Shown: positions 18,839 to 27,173 of the stretch, one piece after another | Layout of the letters: each line of letters opens with the position of its first letter | How positions within the stretch are numbered: position 1 is the first letter of the stretch | Assembly (NCBI GenBank): GCA_934162255.1 | Contig: CAKPIG010000003.1 | Span: forward strand, 94,893-158,892 | Reading direction: 5' to 3' | Source: an uncultured Clostridia bacterium | Lineage (GTDB): Bacteria; Bacillota; Clostridia; TANB77; CAG-508 | Length of the DNA stretch: 64,000 bases | Notes under the pieces: model-generated | Told to the model about the DNA's origin: nothing | Databases searched by the model: none | What the model saw: only the letters and a program-made list of their open reading frames with translations | Made by a program: the position numbers and the translations under genes

Positions 18839-19387
18839 ATGGAATATTTGGAACAAATATTAAAAAAAACAGGATGGAGCTCACTCATATCATCTGTAGT
18901 TTTTGCAATACTTGGAATAATATTAATTAATAATCCAGATGAAACAGTAAAATTTGTATCATGGATATTAGGAATCATGTTTATACTAGTAGGAGTATAC
19001 AAAATAATAAATTATGTGGCTGACAAAGGAAAATATGATTTTTATGATTACAATATGGCATTTGGAATTATTGCAATATTATTTGGAATTATAACTATAG
19101 CATATAGTAAGCAAATTGGTTCAATATTCAGAATAATAATAGGATTATGGATAATGTATAGCTCTATCATAAGAATGAACTTAGCATTTAAATTAAGAAC
19201 TATAAATACTAATGTATGGTTATATAGTTTAATAATTGCTTTTGCAATGCTTTTATGTGGAACATATGCAGTATTTAACAAAGGTGCAATAATTGTAACA
19301 GTTGGAATTATAATTTTAATTTATTCTATACTAGACATTGTTGAAAGCATAATATTCTTAAAGAACATAAATGATATATCTAAATAA
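18839..19387 (+). CDS. DUF308/HdeD-family membrane protein
   Basis: 182-residue integral membrane protein with about six hydrophobic helices arranged as repeated pairs (WSSLISSVVFAILGIILI, ILGIMFILVGVYKII and so on), the layout of the HdeD/DUF308 family. Role unknown in Firmicutes; HdeD is acid-resistance related in E. coli. RBS AGGAGG 7 bases before ATG. A TTGGAC/TATATT pair with 18-base spacing lies upstream. Single-gene unit with its own terminator. Confidence 0.82.
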   Translation: MEYLEQILKKTGWSSLISSVVFAILGIILINNPDETVKFVSWILGIMFILVGVYKIINYVADKGKYDFYDYNMAFGIIAILFGIITIAYSKQIGSIFRIIIGLWIMYSSIIRMNLAFKLRTINTNVWLYSLIIAFAMLLCGTYAVFNKGAIIVTVGIIILIYSILDIVESIIFLKNINDISK

Positions 19388-19390
19388 ATT

Positions 19391-19418
19391 AAAGCAGTAG
19401 TTGTTTTCTACTGCTTTT
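19391..19418 (+). terminator. DUF308 gene terminator
   Basis: AAAGCAGTAG / CTACTGCTTTT stem with a TTGTTTT loop, directly after the stop. Confidence 0.85.
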
Positions 19419-19458
19419 AATGCTATAATGCATGTGAATATGAAAAAGGAGGAAAAAA

Positions 19459-20004
19459 ATGAGAAAAGACATAGAGAAAATGCAATTTTTACCACTTCCA
19501 GTTTTAATTATTGGAACATATGATAAACAAGGAAAAGCTAATGCAATGAATGCTGCATGGGGAGGAATTTATGATCATGGACATATTTTTATATCGCTTT
19601 CAAAACATAAAACAACAGAAAATTTAGAAATGAAAAAAGCATTCACAGTTAGTTTTGCAACAAAAGAAACAGAAATGATTTCAGACTATTTTGGAGTTGC
19701 TTCTGGAAGAAATGAAGATAAAATAGAAAAATCAGGAGTTCATGTAACAAAATCAAATTTTGTAGATGCACCAATAATAGAAGAATATCCACTAACATTA
19801 GAATGTACAGTAGAATCATTTGAAGGTGGAAACCTAATAGGTAAAGTTGAAAATTGTTCAATAGATGAAAAATACATAGATGAAAATGGAAAAATAGATA
19901 TAGATAAGATGGAACTAATAACATATGATATGACAGACAATACATATAGAGTACTTGGAGGAATTGTAGGCAAAGCATTTTCGGATGGATTGAAACTTGA
20001 ATAG
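19459..20004 (+). CDS. Flavin reductase-like (flavoredoxin) protein
   Basis: 181-residue FMN-binding split-barrel protein. The N-terminal PLPVLIIGTYDKQGKANAMNAAWGG and KHKTTENLEMKKAFTVSFAT segments are typical of the flavoredoxin/flavin-reductase-like family in strict anaerobes, which bind FMN and pass electrons to unidentified partners. RBS AAGGAGG. Single gene between two terminators, followed by an unusual array of short repeats. Confidence 0.88.
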   Translation: MRKDIEKMQFLPLPVLIIGTYDKQGKANAMNAAWGGIYDHGHIFISLSKHKTTENLEMKKAFTVSFATKETEMISDYFGVASGRNEDKIEKSGVHVTKSNFVDAPIIEEYPLTLECTVESFEGGNLIGKVENCSIDEKYIDENGKIDIDKMELITYDMTDNTYRVLGGIVGKAFSDGLKLE

Positions 20005-20006
20005 AA

Positions 20007-20050
20007 TGTAATATTTTTGTAATATTAATGTAATAAAAATGTAATATTTG
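20007..20050. repeat. Four tandem 11-bp units starting TGTAATA
   Basis: TGTAATA occurs at 20007, 20018, 20029 and 20040, exactly 11 bases apart, with T- or A-rich fill between copies. It begins 3 bases after the flavoredoxin stop and lies 120 bases before nrdD. The period is close to one helical turn. Confidence 0.8.
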
Positions 20051-20090
20051 ATATAAACCTAGAAATAATTGAATATGATATAAAAAAATA

Positions 20091-20118
20091 AAAAGCTGTT
20101 GCAATTGCAACAGCTTTT
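20091..20118 (+). terminator. Flavoredoxin gene terminator
   Basis: AAAAGCTGTTGCAATTGCAACAGCTTTT, written as arms AAAAGCTGTTGC and GCAACAGCTTTT around AATT. Perfect palindrome, so it can act on both strands. Confidence 0.8.
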
Positions 20119-20170
20119 GCTAATAACTGATATATAATCAAACCATAAACTGAAAAAGGAGAGATGTTGT

Positions 20171-22330
20171 ATGAAAATAATAAAAAGAGATGGAACAACA
20201 GTAGAATATGATGCAGAAAAAATCAGGATAGCAATTGGAAAAGCAAATGATGAAGTTAGTAAAAAAGAAAGGGTTACAAAAGAAGAAATTGAAAAAATAA
20301 TAAAATTTATAGAAGAATTAGGCAAAAAAAGAATATTAGTAGAAGACATACAAGATATCATAGAAGAAAAATTAATGGAACTACAAAAATATCAATTAGC
20401 AAAAAAATATATAACATATAGATATACAAGAGAATTAGTTAGAAAAGCAAATACAACAGATCAATCAATAAAAGAATTAATTGATGGAGAAAGCGAATAT
20501 TGGAATAATGAAAATTCAAATAAAAATGCAAAGGTAGTAACAACACAAAGAGACTATATGGCAGGAATAACAAGTACAGATATAACAAGGAGATTTTTAC
20601 TTCCAGAAGATATAGTAAAAGCACATGATGAAGGAGTAATTCATTTCCATGATGCAGACTATTTTGCACAAAATGCATTACACAATTGTGACTTAATAAA
20701 CTTAGAAGATATGCTACAAAATGGAACAAATATTAATGGAGTAATGATTGAAAAACCACATAGATTTTTAACTGCAATGACAATTGCAACACAAATAATA
20801 ACAGCAGTAACTTCAAGCCAATATGGTGGAGCAACAGTAACAATGACACATTTAGCTCCATTTGTAAGAGACAGCTATAATGCATATTTGAAAAAATATA
20901 AAGAAAGAAATCTAAGTAAAGAACAATGCGAAAAATTTGCAAAAGAAGATTTAAATAAAGAAATAAAAGATGGAGTACAAACATTCCAATATCAAATAAA
21001 TTCAATGACAACTACAAATGGACAATCACCATTTTTAAGTGTATGCTTCTATTTAGGAGAAACTAAAGAATACAAAGAAGAACTTGCTATGATAATAGAA
21101 GAATTTTTAAATCAAAGAATATTAGGAATGAAAAATGAAAAAGGAGTATATATAACACCAGCATTTCCAAAATTGTTATATGTACTAGAAGAAGACAATA
21201 TCCATGAAAATAGCAAATATTATTATTTAACCAAATTAGCTGCAAAATGTACAGCAAAAAGAATGGTTCCTGATTATATATCAGAAAAGAAAATGCTAGA
21301 ATATAAAATTGATAAAAATGGAAACGGAAATTGCTATCCATGTATGGGATGTAGATCATTCTTAACACCATATGTTGACCCAGAAACAAATAAACCAAAA
21401 TATTATGGAAGATTCAACCAAGGTGTAGTAACAATAAATTTAGTAGATGTTGCATTATCATCTAAAAAAGATGTAAATAAATTCTGGAAAATATATGATG
21501 AAAGACTAGAACTATGTCATAGAGCATTGCAAGCTAGACACGAAAGACTTGCAAAAGCAACAAGTGATGTTGCACCAATATTATGGCAATATGGAGCTCT
21601 AGCAAGATTGAAAAAAGGAGAATCAATACATAAATTACTACATGATGGATATTCAACAATATCATTAGGATATGCAGGACTATATGAATGTGTTAAATAT
21701 ATGACAGGGCATAGCCATACTGACAATGGAGATGGTAAAGAATTTGCAATAGAAGTTATGCAAAAATTAAATGACAAATGCAAAGAATGGAAAGAACAAG
21801 AAAATATTGACTATAGCGTATATGGAACACCAATTGAATCAACAACATATAAATTTGCAAAATGTCTAAGAAAAAGATTTGGAACAATTGAAGGAATTAC
21901 AGATAGAGATTATATAACAAATTCATATCATGTACCAGTATTTGAAGAAATAGACGCATTTACAAAATTAAAATTAGAAAGCGAATTCCAAAGATTAAGT
22001 CCAGGTGGAGCAATTTCATATATAGAAACACCAAACCTACAAAATAACTTAGATGTAGTACTTCAAGTAATAAAATTCATATATGACAACATAATGTATG
22101 CAGAACTAAATACCAAATCAGACTACTGCCAAAAATGTGGATTTGATGGAGAAATATTAATTGATGATAATCTAGAATGGTATTGCCCAAATTGTGGGAA
22201 TAGAGACCACAACACATTAAATGTTGCAAGAAGAACATGTGGATATATAGGAAGCAATTTCTGGAACAAAGGAAGAACTCAAGAAATAAAAGAACGAGTA
22301 TTACACATTGATAATAAGGATGATGAATAA
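20171..22330 (+). CDS. nrdD: Anaerobic ribonucleoside-triphosphate reductase (class III)
   Basis: 719 residues, oxygen-sensitive glycyl-radical enzyme making dNTPs from NTPs. An N-terminal ATP-cone (about 1-90; KIIKRDGTTVEYDAEKIRIAI) allows allosteric control by ATP/dATP. The C-terminal zinc site has two Cys pairs (CQKC and CPNC), followed by the radical-glycine motif RRTCGYIGSNFWNKGR. RBS GGAGA before ATG. The stop overlaps the ATG of nrdG by one base. Its presence supports an anaerobic lifestyle. I could not see a clear NrdR box pair upstream. Confidence 0.97.
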   Translation: MKIIKRDGTTVEYDAEKIRIAIGKANDEVSKKERVTKEEIEKIIKFIEELGKKRILVEDIQDIIEEKLMELQKYQLAKKYITYRYTRELVRKANTTDQSIKELIDGESEYWNNENSNKNAKVVTTQRDYMAGITSTDITRRFLLPEDIVKAHDEGVIHFHDADYFAQNALHNCDLINLEDMLQNGTNINGVMIEKPHRFLTAMTIATQIITAVTSSQYGGATVTMTHLAPFVRDSYNAYLKKYKERNLSKEQCEKFAKEDLNKEIKDGVQTFQYQINSMTTTNGQSPFLSVCFYLGETKEYKEELAMIIEEFLNQRILGMKNEKGVYITPAFPKLLYVLEEDNIHENSKYYYLTKLAAKCTAKRMVPDYISEKKMLEYKIDKNGNGNCYPCMGCRSFLTPYVDPETNKPKYYGRFNQGVVTINLVDVALSSKKDVNKFWKIYDERLELCHRALQARHERLAKATSDVAPILWQYGALARLKKGESIHKLLHDGYSTISLGYAGLYECVKYMTGHSHTDNGDGKEFAIEVMQKLNDKCKEWKEQENIDYSVYGTPIESTTYKFAKCLRKRFGTIEGITDRDYITNSYHVPVFEEIDAFTKLKLESEFQRLSPGGAISYIETPNLQNNLDVVLQVIKFIYDNIMYAELNTKSDYCQKCGFDGEILIDDNLEWYCPNCGNRDHNTLNVARRTCGYIGSNFWNKGRTQEIKERVLHIDNKDDE

Positions 22331-22803
22331 TGAGATATAATAAAATTAGAAAAATGGACATTTCAAATGGCCCAGGAGTAAGAGTATCAATATTTATGCA
22401 AGGATGTGCATTTAACTGTCAAAACTGTTTCAATCAAGAAACACATGATTTTAATGGAGGAAAAGAATTTACAGATGAAACAATACAAAGAGTTTTAGAA
22501 CTATGTAACAATGAAAATATTGTAGGACTATCAATATTAGGAGGAGAACCAATGCATCCTAAAAATATTGAAGGAACAACCAAACTTGCAAAAGCATTTA
22601 AAGAAAAATTTCCTAATAAAACATTGTGGGCATGGACAGGCTATAACTATGATAAAGATATAAAAGAAAAAGAAATAACAAAATACTTAGATGTACTTGT
22701 AGATGGTCAATATATCGATAAGCTAAGAAATCCTAATTTGGAGTGGAGAGGCTCATCAAACCAAAGAGTAATTAATTTAAAAAATAATGGTTGCAAAATA
22801 TAA
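22330..22803 (+). CDS. nrdG: Anaerobic RNR-activating radical SAM protein
   Basis: 157 residues; uses SAM and a [4Fe-4S] cluster to generate the glycyl radical on NrdD. The radical-SAM cysteines are in GCAFNCQNCFNQ (CX3CX2C). The GG motif SILGGEPMHP and a short partial barrel fit NrdG. Translationally coupled to nrdD (TAATG overlap). Confidence 0.96.
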   Translation: MRYNKIRKMDISNGPGVRVSIFMQGCAFNCQNCFNQETHDFNGGKEFTDETIQRVLELCNNENIVGLSILGGEPMHPKNIEGTTKLAKAFKEKFPNKTLWAWTGYNYDKDIKEKEITKYLDVLVDGQYIDKLRNPNLEWRGSSNQRVINLKNNGCKI

Positions 22804-22845
22804 AATTTAATGTTATTATGATAAAAAAGTAAAGGGGTAGATGAA

Positions 22846-23544
22846 GTGAAGAAAAAAATTATTATAATAATAGCAGTTATTATCATATTAATAGCAGGAG
22901 GCTTTGGTTATTCAGTAATTGCTGACATAAAACAAGAAAAAAAACTAAATGAAGAACTAGAAAACATAAATATTATAGTAGATGACATGGAAAAATTAGA
23001 TACACAAAAAGTTTATGAAGCTCTAGAAAGAACAGTAACTAAAGGAGATTATGGAGTAGTAGAGAAGGCATATAAAGACTATGTAAAAGGCTATTTTGAT
23101 AATATTGTAAACATATTAGATGTATTAAATGATGAAAAATTAACCCAAATTCTATCAGCAGAAAACTATAAAAAAGATGGACCAGAATTCACAAATACAA
23201 AATTATATATTACAGAAACAAGAACAAAATTAGAAGCATATAAAGAAATATATTCAGAATTCTTCACAGAAGAAGAAGCAATGTCTTACATAAATGATAA
23301 AGGACTTGACTCATATTATATAGACTTATATAAAAATGAAATAGTTGGAGACATAGAAAAAGAAAACGAAGACAAGACTGTAGAAAAATCAATTGATGAA
23401 ATAATTCAATTATTAGATTCTTCTGAAAACATAATAGACTTTTTAGCTGCAAATAAAAAATCATGGAAAATAGAAGGCGACGAAATAACATTTTACAAAG
23501 ATTCATTAGCAGATGAATATAATGCATTGATTTCAGAAATGTAA
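22846..23544 (+). CDS. Membrane-anchored extracytoplasmic protein, unknown
   Basis: 232 residues; not recognised. A short basic N-terminus, one transmembrane helix (about 4-27), then an acidic, helical, Lys/Glu-rich outside domain. GTG start at 22846 chosen because AAAGGGG lies upstream and the nearby ATG is out of frame. It follows nrdG by 42 bases and may be read from the same transcript; it ends with a terminator. The next gene has the same architecture but no obvious sequence similarity. Confidence 0.65.
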   Translation: MKKKIIIIIAVIIILIAGGFGYSVIADIKQEKKLNEELENINIIVDDMEKLDTQKVYEALERTVTKGDYGVVEKAYKDYVKGYFDNIVNILDVLNDEKLTQILSAENYKKDGPEFTNTKLYITETRTKLEAYKEIYSEFFTEEEAMSYINDKGLDSYYIDLYKNEIVGDIEKENEDKTVEKSIDEIIQLLDSSENIIDFLAANKKSWKIEGDEITFYKDSLADEYNALISEM

Positions 23545-23549
23545 AAAAG

Positions 23550-23580
23550 AAGGATTACAAGCAAAATTGTAATCCTTTAT
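23550..23580 (+). terminator. Terminator
   Basis: AAGGATTACA / TGTAATCCTT stem, loop AGCAAAAT, followed by TATTATAT; weak T-tract. Confidence 0.6.
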
Positions 23581-23599
23581 TATATAGGGAGGATTTTAA

Positions 23600-24688
23600 A
23601 TGAAAAAAGGATTAAAAATAATAATATTAATAATTATAATTGCAATATTAATATTTGGAGGATACAAAATCACAGAAAATAGAAAAACAACTATTAGCAA
23701 AAATAATAATAGTAGTGAAAAATCAAATATGGATATAATTTTATCATTAGAAGATAAAATGTCAGAAAATTCAGCATGGTGTGGAACATTTAACCTTATA
23801 TGGAACGACTTGAAAAATGACTTAGCAAAACAAGACATAGTATTTACACCTCAAACAGAAGTAGTTGAAAATCTAAACAAAGGAACATTCAATACTTCAA
23901 AAATATCTGATAAAAGTTATTATAAAGTATACGGAAGACCAACACTTGAATTAAAAAAACAAATTGAAAATGCAATAAAAGAAAAATTTAATGAAACAAG
24001 TGACATACTAGATAGCTTCAATTGGAACAATTCAGGAGAAAATGACTACTTTTTATATGCAATGTTAAAAAAAGAGTTTGAATTCCCAAAAGTGTTTACA
24101 AAATTCGAAAATCAAAAATTTGGAGAATATGAAAATGTAAAATATTTTGGAATTGATAATACAACAGACGAACAAGTAAGAGATCAAGTAAAAGTATTAT
24201 ATTACAATTCTAAAGAAGATTTTGCAATAAAACTAATCACAAAAACAGATGATGAAGTAATAATTTCAAAAGGTAGCAATGCAAGTAGCTTTATAGAAGC
24301 TTATGAAAAAATTAATGAAAATTCAGAAAATTATAAAGGTAGCAAAATTTTATTAGAAAACGAAAATGTTAAAATCCCTAACATTGATTTTAAACTTGAA
24401 AAAGACATTGACGAAGTAGAAGGAAAACCATTTCGTTTTTCAGATGGAAGAGAATATCAAATAGATAAAGCTTTACAAACAATACAATTTTCATTAGATG
24501 AAAAAGGTGGAAAAATTAAAAGTGAAGCAGGAATGATGGTAAAAGAAACCGCAATTTTACAGCCAGAAGAAAAAAGAGAATTTGTTGTAGATAGTGCATT
24601 TTGCATATTCTTGAAAGAAAAAGATAAAGATTTACCATATTTTGCAGCTCAAATAACAGATATTTCACAAGTGCAAAAGTTAAAATAA
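23600..24688 (+). CDS. Membrane-anchored serpin-like protein (tentative)
   Basis: 362 residues with an N-terminal membrane anchor (about 5-22) and a large outside domain. The C-terminal part follows the serpin layout: IDKALQTIQFSLDEKGGKI and SEAGMMVKETA recall the s5A strand and reactive-loop hinge (EEGTEAAAAT in typical serpins). FVVDSAFCIFLKEKD then YFAAQITD recall the closing F-x-x-D-x-P-F and ILFxGRV strands. If so, it inhibits proteases at the cell surface. Divergent: the hinge has Lys and Met instead of small residues, so inhibitory activity is doubtful. Profile comparison is needed; otherwise a protein of unknown function. RBS GGGAGG. Confidence 0.5.
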   Translation: MKKGLKIIILIIIIAILIFGGYKITENRKTTISKNNNSSEKSNMDIILSLEDKMSENSAWCGTFNLIWNDLKNDLAKQDIVFTPQTEVVENLNKGTFNTSKISDKSYYKVYGRPTLELKKQIENAIKEKFNETSDILDSFNWNNSGENDYFLYAMLKKEFEFPKVFTKFENQKFGEYENVKYFGIDNTTDEQVRDQVKVLYYNSKEDFAIKLITKTDDEVIISKGSNASSFIEAYEKINENSENYKGSKILLENENVKIPNIDFKLEKDIDEVEGKPFRFSDGREYQIDKALQTIQFSLDEKGGKIKSEAGMMVKETAILQPEEKREFVVDSAFCIFLKEKDKDLPYFAAQITDISQVQKLK

Positions 24689-24706
24689 ATATTGAAAAAA
24701 GAATAT

Positions 24707-24759
24707 AAGATAGCAATAAAAAGCTGAAATAAATAGGTTTACTATTGCTATCTTTTTTG
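24707..24759 (+). terminator. Terminator
   Basis: GATAGCAATA (24709-24718) pairs with TATTGCTATC (24743-24752), followed by TTTTTTG. Confidence 0.8.
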
Positions 24760-24783
24760 TGCTTATAAGAATTTTTGAATTTG

Positions 24784-24811
24784 TTGACAAAATAATGTAA
24801 ATAGGTATAAA
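24784..24811 (+). promoter_or_regulatory. Promoter of the prepilin-like gene
   Basis: TTGACA (24784-24789), 16-base spacer, TATAAA (24806-24811); TAAAAT two bases later gives an 18-base alternative. Confidence 0.6.
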
Positions 24812-24865
24812 ATAAAACAAAACGTTTTAAAATAAATGCATCAAAAGATGAAAGGAAAGAGTAAA

Positions 24866-26014
24866 ATGCAAGAAAAAAGAGGAATAAGAGGAGTTACATT
24901 AATAGCATTAGTAGTAACAATAGTGGTGTTACTAATTTTAGCAGGAGTAGCAATAGCAATGCTAAGAGGACAAAATGGAATACTAAGTGAAGCAGAGAGT
25001 GCAAAAACAGCAACAGAAAATAAAGGAGCAGAGGAAAAAGTAGGACTAGCAATATCAGCAGCAAAAGCAAAAGGATTGGGAACACTAGAAGTAGAGAAAT
25101 TAAAAGAAGAAATAGAAAATAATTATGGAGGAACTATAGCAGGAACAAATTTTCCAATAACAGTAACAATAGGTGAACAAGCATTTATAGTAAAAGAGGA
25201 TGGAACAATAGTAGTTGCAAAAGAAGCAAGTATAGGAAGTTATGTGGAATATGATATGACATATATAGATATGTATTCAGGCCAAGAATATACAGCAACA
25301 AATGGCTGGAGATATATAGGAAGAGATGATGCAGGAAATCAACTAATAGTGAGTACAGGAATACCAGCAATATTGTATTATGATTATAATAATAATATAG
25401 GAAATCAAGCAGATGAAGGAGCAAATAGTTGGTGGGCAACAAAAAAAGAAATAAGCTTAATAGCAGACACATTATATAAAACAGATAAAGGATATGATTA
25501 TAATACAGATAATGGAGAACCAAACAAATATGCAGCATATGGAATGAGATATAAATTTAAAAATATACCATTTTCATATCAAGCAACTGGAACAAATGTA
25601 AGTACAGCTAATACAGGAATATTTAGAAAAGTAGGAGATATAACAAGTGGAGAAAATATAAGTTTAAACTTTAAAGCAAATGAAGCAGAAGTTGTAGATG
25701 TACACAATTTAACATTAACAGAATTAAATAGAGCAACAAATAAAGCAAATGCAATAAGTAGAGAAGATACAAATATAGATTCAGGATTTAAAGATTTAGA
25801 AGGAACAGCAGAAGGGTTATTTGATATGCAAAAATTAGATGGATATACACGAGATTACCGTTATTGGTTGGCTTTACCTAATGCGAGCAGTAGGTATGGT
25901 GTGTACAGTGTGCATTATGACGATAGTAACATTGGTAGCACCATTAGTGGCTATCTTGGAGTTAGACCAGTAGTTTGTCTAAAATCTGATGTTCAATTAA
26001 TAGTAGTAGACTAA
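24866..26014 (+). CDS. Prepilin-like secreted protein with DUF6273-like, possibly hypervariable C-terminus
   Basis: 382 residues from ATG 24866 (AAAGGAAAG upstream); ATG 24836 is an alternative. The N-terminus is a type IV prepilin-like leader: RG then VTLIALVVTIVVLLILAG, with Ala where classical pilins have Glu5. Cleavage is expected after Gly9, and the mature protein would be anchored or assembled by its hydrophobic helix. A coiled, Ala/Glu-rich segment follows. The C-terminal domain ends YWLALPNASSRYGVYS ... GVRPVVCLKSD, the pattern of DUF6273/C-type-lectin-like tails. From 25880 to 25957 the codons change from A-ending to almost all T- or C-ending, suggesting a recombined or retro-mutagenised segment. 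Confidence 0.75.
   Translation: MQEKRGIRGVTLIALVVTIVVLLILAGVAIAMLRGQNGILSEAESAKTATENKGAEEKVGLAISAAKAKGLGTLEVEKLKEEIENNYGGTIAGTNFPITVTIGEQAFIVKEDGTIVVAKEASIGSYVEYDMTYIDMYSGQEYTATNGWRYIGRDDAGNQLIVSTGIPAILYYDYNNNIGNQADEGANSWWATKKEISLIADTLYKTDKGYDYNTDNGEPNKYAAYGMRYKFKNIPFSYQATGTNVSTANTGIFRKVGDITSGENISLNFKANEAEVVDVHNLTLTELNRATNKANAISREDTNIDSGFKDLEGTAEGLFDMQKLDGYTRDYRYWLALPNASSRYGVYSVHYDDSNIGSTISGYLGVRPVVCLKSDVQLIVVD
25880..25957 (+). other. Candidate variable region (NNY-rich) in the prepilin-like gene
   Basis: 26 consecutive codons, of which 22 end in T or C, in a gene whose other codons mostly end in A. 31 of 70 bases are G or C in 25881-25950, against 15 of 60 in 25741-25800. It lies just before the conserved GVRPVV tail, where C-type-lectin-like targets of diversity-generating retroelements vary. 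No template repeat or reverse transcriptase is in the window. Confidence 0.4.
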
Positions 26015-26061
26015 TCAAGCAAAGCAAAAAAATTAAAATGGAATATTAAAATAAATAAGAA

Positions 26062-26096
26062 AAACAGTGTAATTTAGTTGTTACACGGTTTTTTTC
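26062..26096 (+). terminator. Terminator of the prepilin-like gene
   Basis: AAACAGTGTAA pairs with TTACACGGTTT (one mismatch), loop TTTAGTTG, followed by TTTTT. Confidence 0.8.
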
Positions 26097-26367
26097 ATGA
26101 ATACTTTATCCTGATAACTGATAAGTTATAAAATTTGACGATTATACCGATATGGTATATAATATGAGTATGATTGTCAAGAAGAAGGAATGTTAATATC
26201 TGCAATGCGCGGAATTGATAGCAGAACTACTAGGAAAAAGGAATTTATTTAAAAAAATACTACACAAATATGAAATAATGTGATACAATAAAAGACGAAA
26301 ATTATAAGATAAAGGGATAACAGCCTTAAAAATAGTAGAGTGAAAAATAAAAAGAGGAGGAAATAAT
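26097..26367 (+). other. Leader region before yebC
   Basis: About 270 bases without a recognisable gene. It contains one strong promoter (separate entry) and, downstream of it, a 20-codon ORF (26190-26252) less A-rich than the rest, with an RBS too close to be convincing. No riboswitch class was recognised. The long 5' leader of yebC is otherwise unexplained. Confidence 0.4.
26135..26163 (+). promoter_or_regulatory. Promoter upstream of yebC
   Basis: TTGACG (26135-26140), 17-base spacer, TATAAT (26158-26163). It implies a leader of about 200 bases before the yebC ATG. Confidence 0.7.
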
Positions 26368-27093
26368 ATGTCAGGACATAGCAAATGGCACAATATACAA
26401 GCAAAAAAAGGAAAAGCAGATGCAGCAAGAGGAAAAGTATTTACTAAATTAGGAAGAGAATTACTAATTGCAGTAAAACAAGGTGGACCAGATCCTGCAG
26501 GAAATTCAAAATTAAAAGATGTAATTGCAAAATGTAAAGCTGCAAATATGCCAAATGATACAATAAATAATGCAATAAAAAAAGCATCAGGAGAAGGAAG
26601 TACAGCAACATATGAAGAAATAACATATGAAGGATATGGACCATGCGGTGTAGCAGTAATAGTAAATGCTAATACAGATAACAGAAATAGAACAGCTGCA
26701 GATGTAAGACATGTATTTGACAAAGCTGGAGGAAATTTAGGAACAAATGGATGTGTATCATACATGTTTAATAAAAAAGGAGTAATAGTTATTGAAAAAG
26801 CTTCAACATCAATGGATGAAGAAGAATTAATGATGTTAGCATTAGATGCAGGAGCAGAAGATTTTAATTCATCTGAAGAAGTATATGAAATAACAACAGA
26901 CCCATCTAATTTTTCAGAAGTAAGAGAAAAATTAGAAGAAGCTGGACTAACATTCTTAGAAGCAGATGTTCAAATGATACCAACGACAACAGTTGCATTA
27001 GATGATGCTGGTGTTGAAAAAATGGAAAGACTAATAGAAAGATTAGAAGAACTTGATGATGTAATGGATGTTTATCACAACTGGGAAGAATAA
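26368..27093 (+). CDS. yebC: YebC/PmpR family protein
   Basis: 241 residues, full length for the TACO1/YebC family. The N-terminus [22 protein letters not shown] and the segment [27 protein letters not shown] are diagnostic. Known members act as DNA-binding regulators, or help translation of proline-rich stretches; both roles are reported for the family, so the exact job here is open. RBS GAGGAGG, 7 bases before ATG. Own promoter and terminator. Confidence 0.96.
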   Translation: MSGHSKWHNIQAKKGKADAARGKVFTKLGRELLIAVKQGGPDPAGNSKLKDVIAKCKAANMPNDTINNAIKKASGEGSTATYEEITYEGYGPCGVAVIVNANTDNRNRTAADVRHVFDKAGGNLGTNGCVSYMFNKKGVIVIEKASTSMDEEELMMLALDAGAEDFNSSEEVYEITTDPSNFSEVREKLEEAGLTFLEADVQMIPTTTVALDDAGVEKMERLIERLEELDDVMDVYHNWEE

Positions 27094-27119
27094 AAAAATA
27101 AGTTCTAAATTAAAAATAA

Positions 27120-27150
27120 GGAGCATATATTATATATATATGCTCTTTTA
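27120..27150 (+). terminator. yebC terminator
   Basis: GGAGCATATAT / ATATATGCTCTT stem with TTTTA after it, filling the gap before spoIIIAA. Confidence 0.75.
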
Positions 27151-27173
27151 ATGTGCATGAGAAAGGACAAATT

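Noticed and set aside
26190..26252. 20-codon ORF in the yebC leader as a regulatory peptide
   Set aside because: RBS spacing is poor and no terminator or pairing logic accompanies it.
26193..26765. 190-codon minus-strand ORF opposite yebC
   Set aside because: Mirror frame of the well-conserved yebC gene; no RBS.
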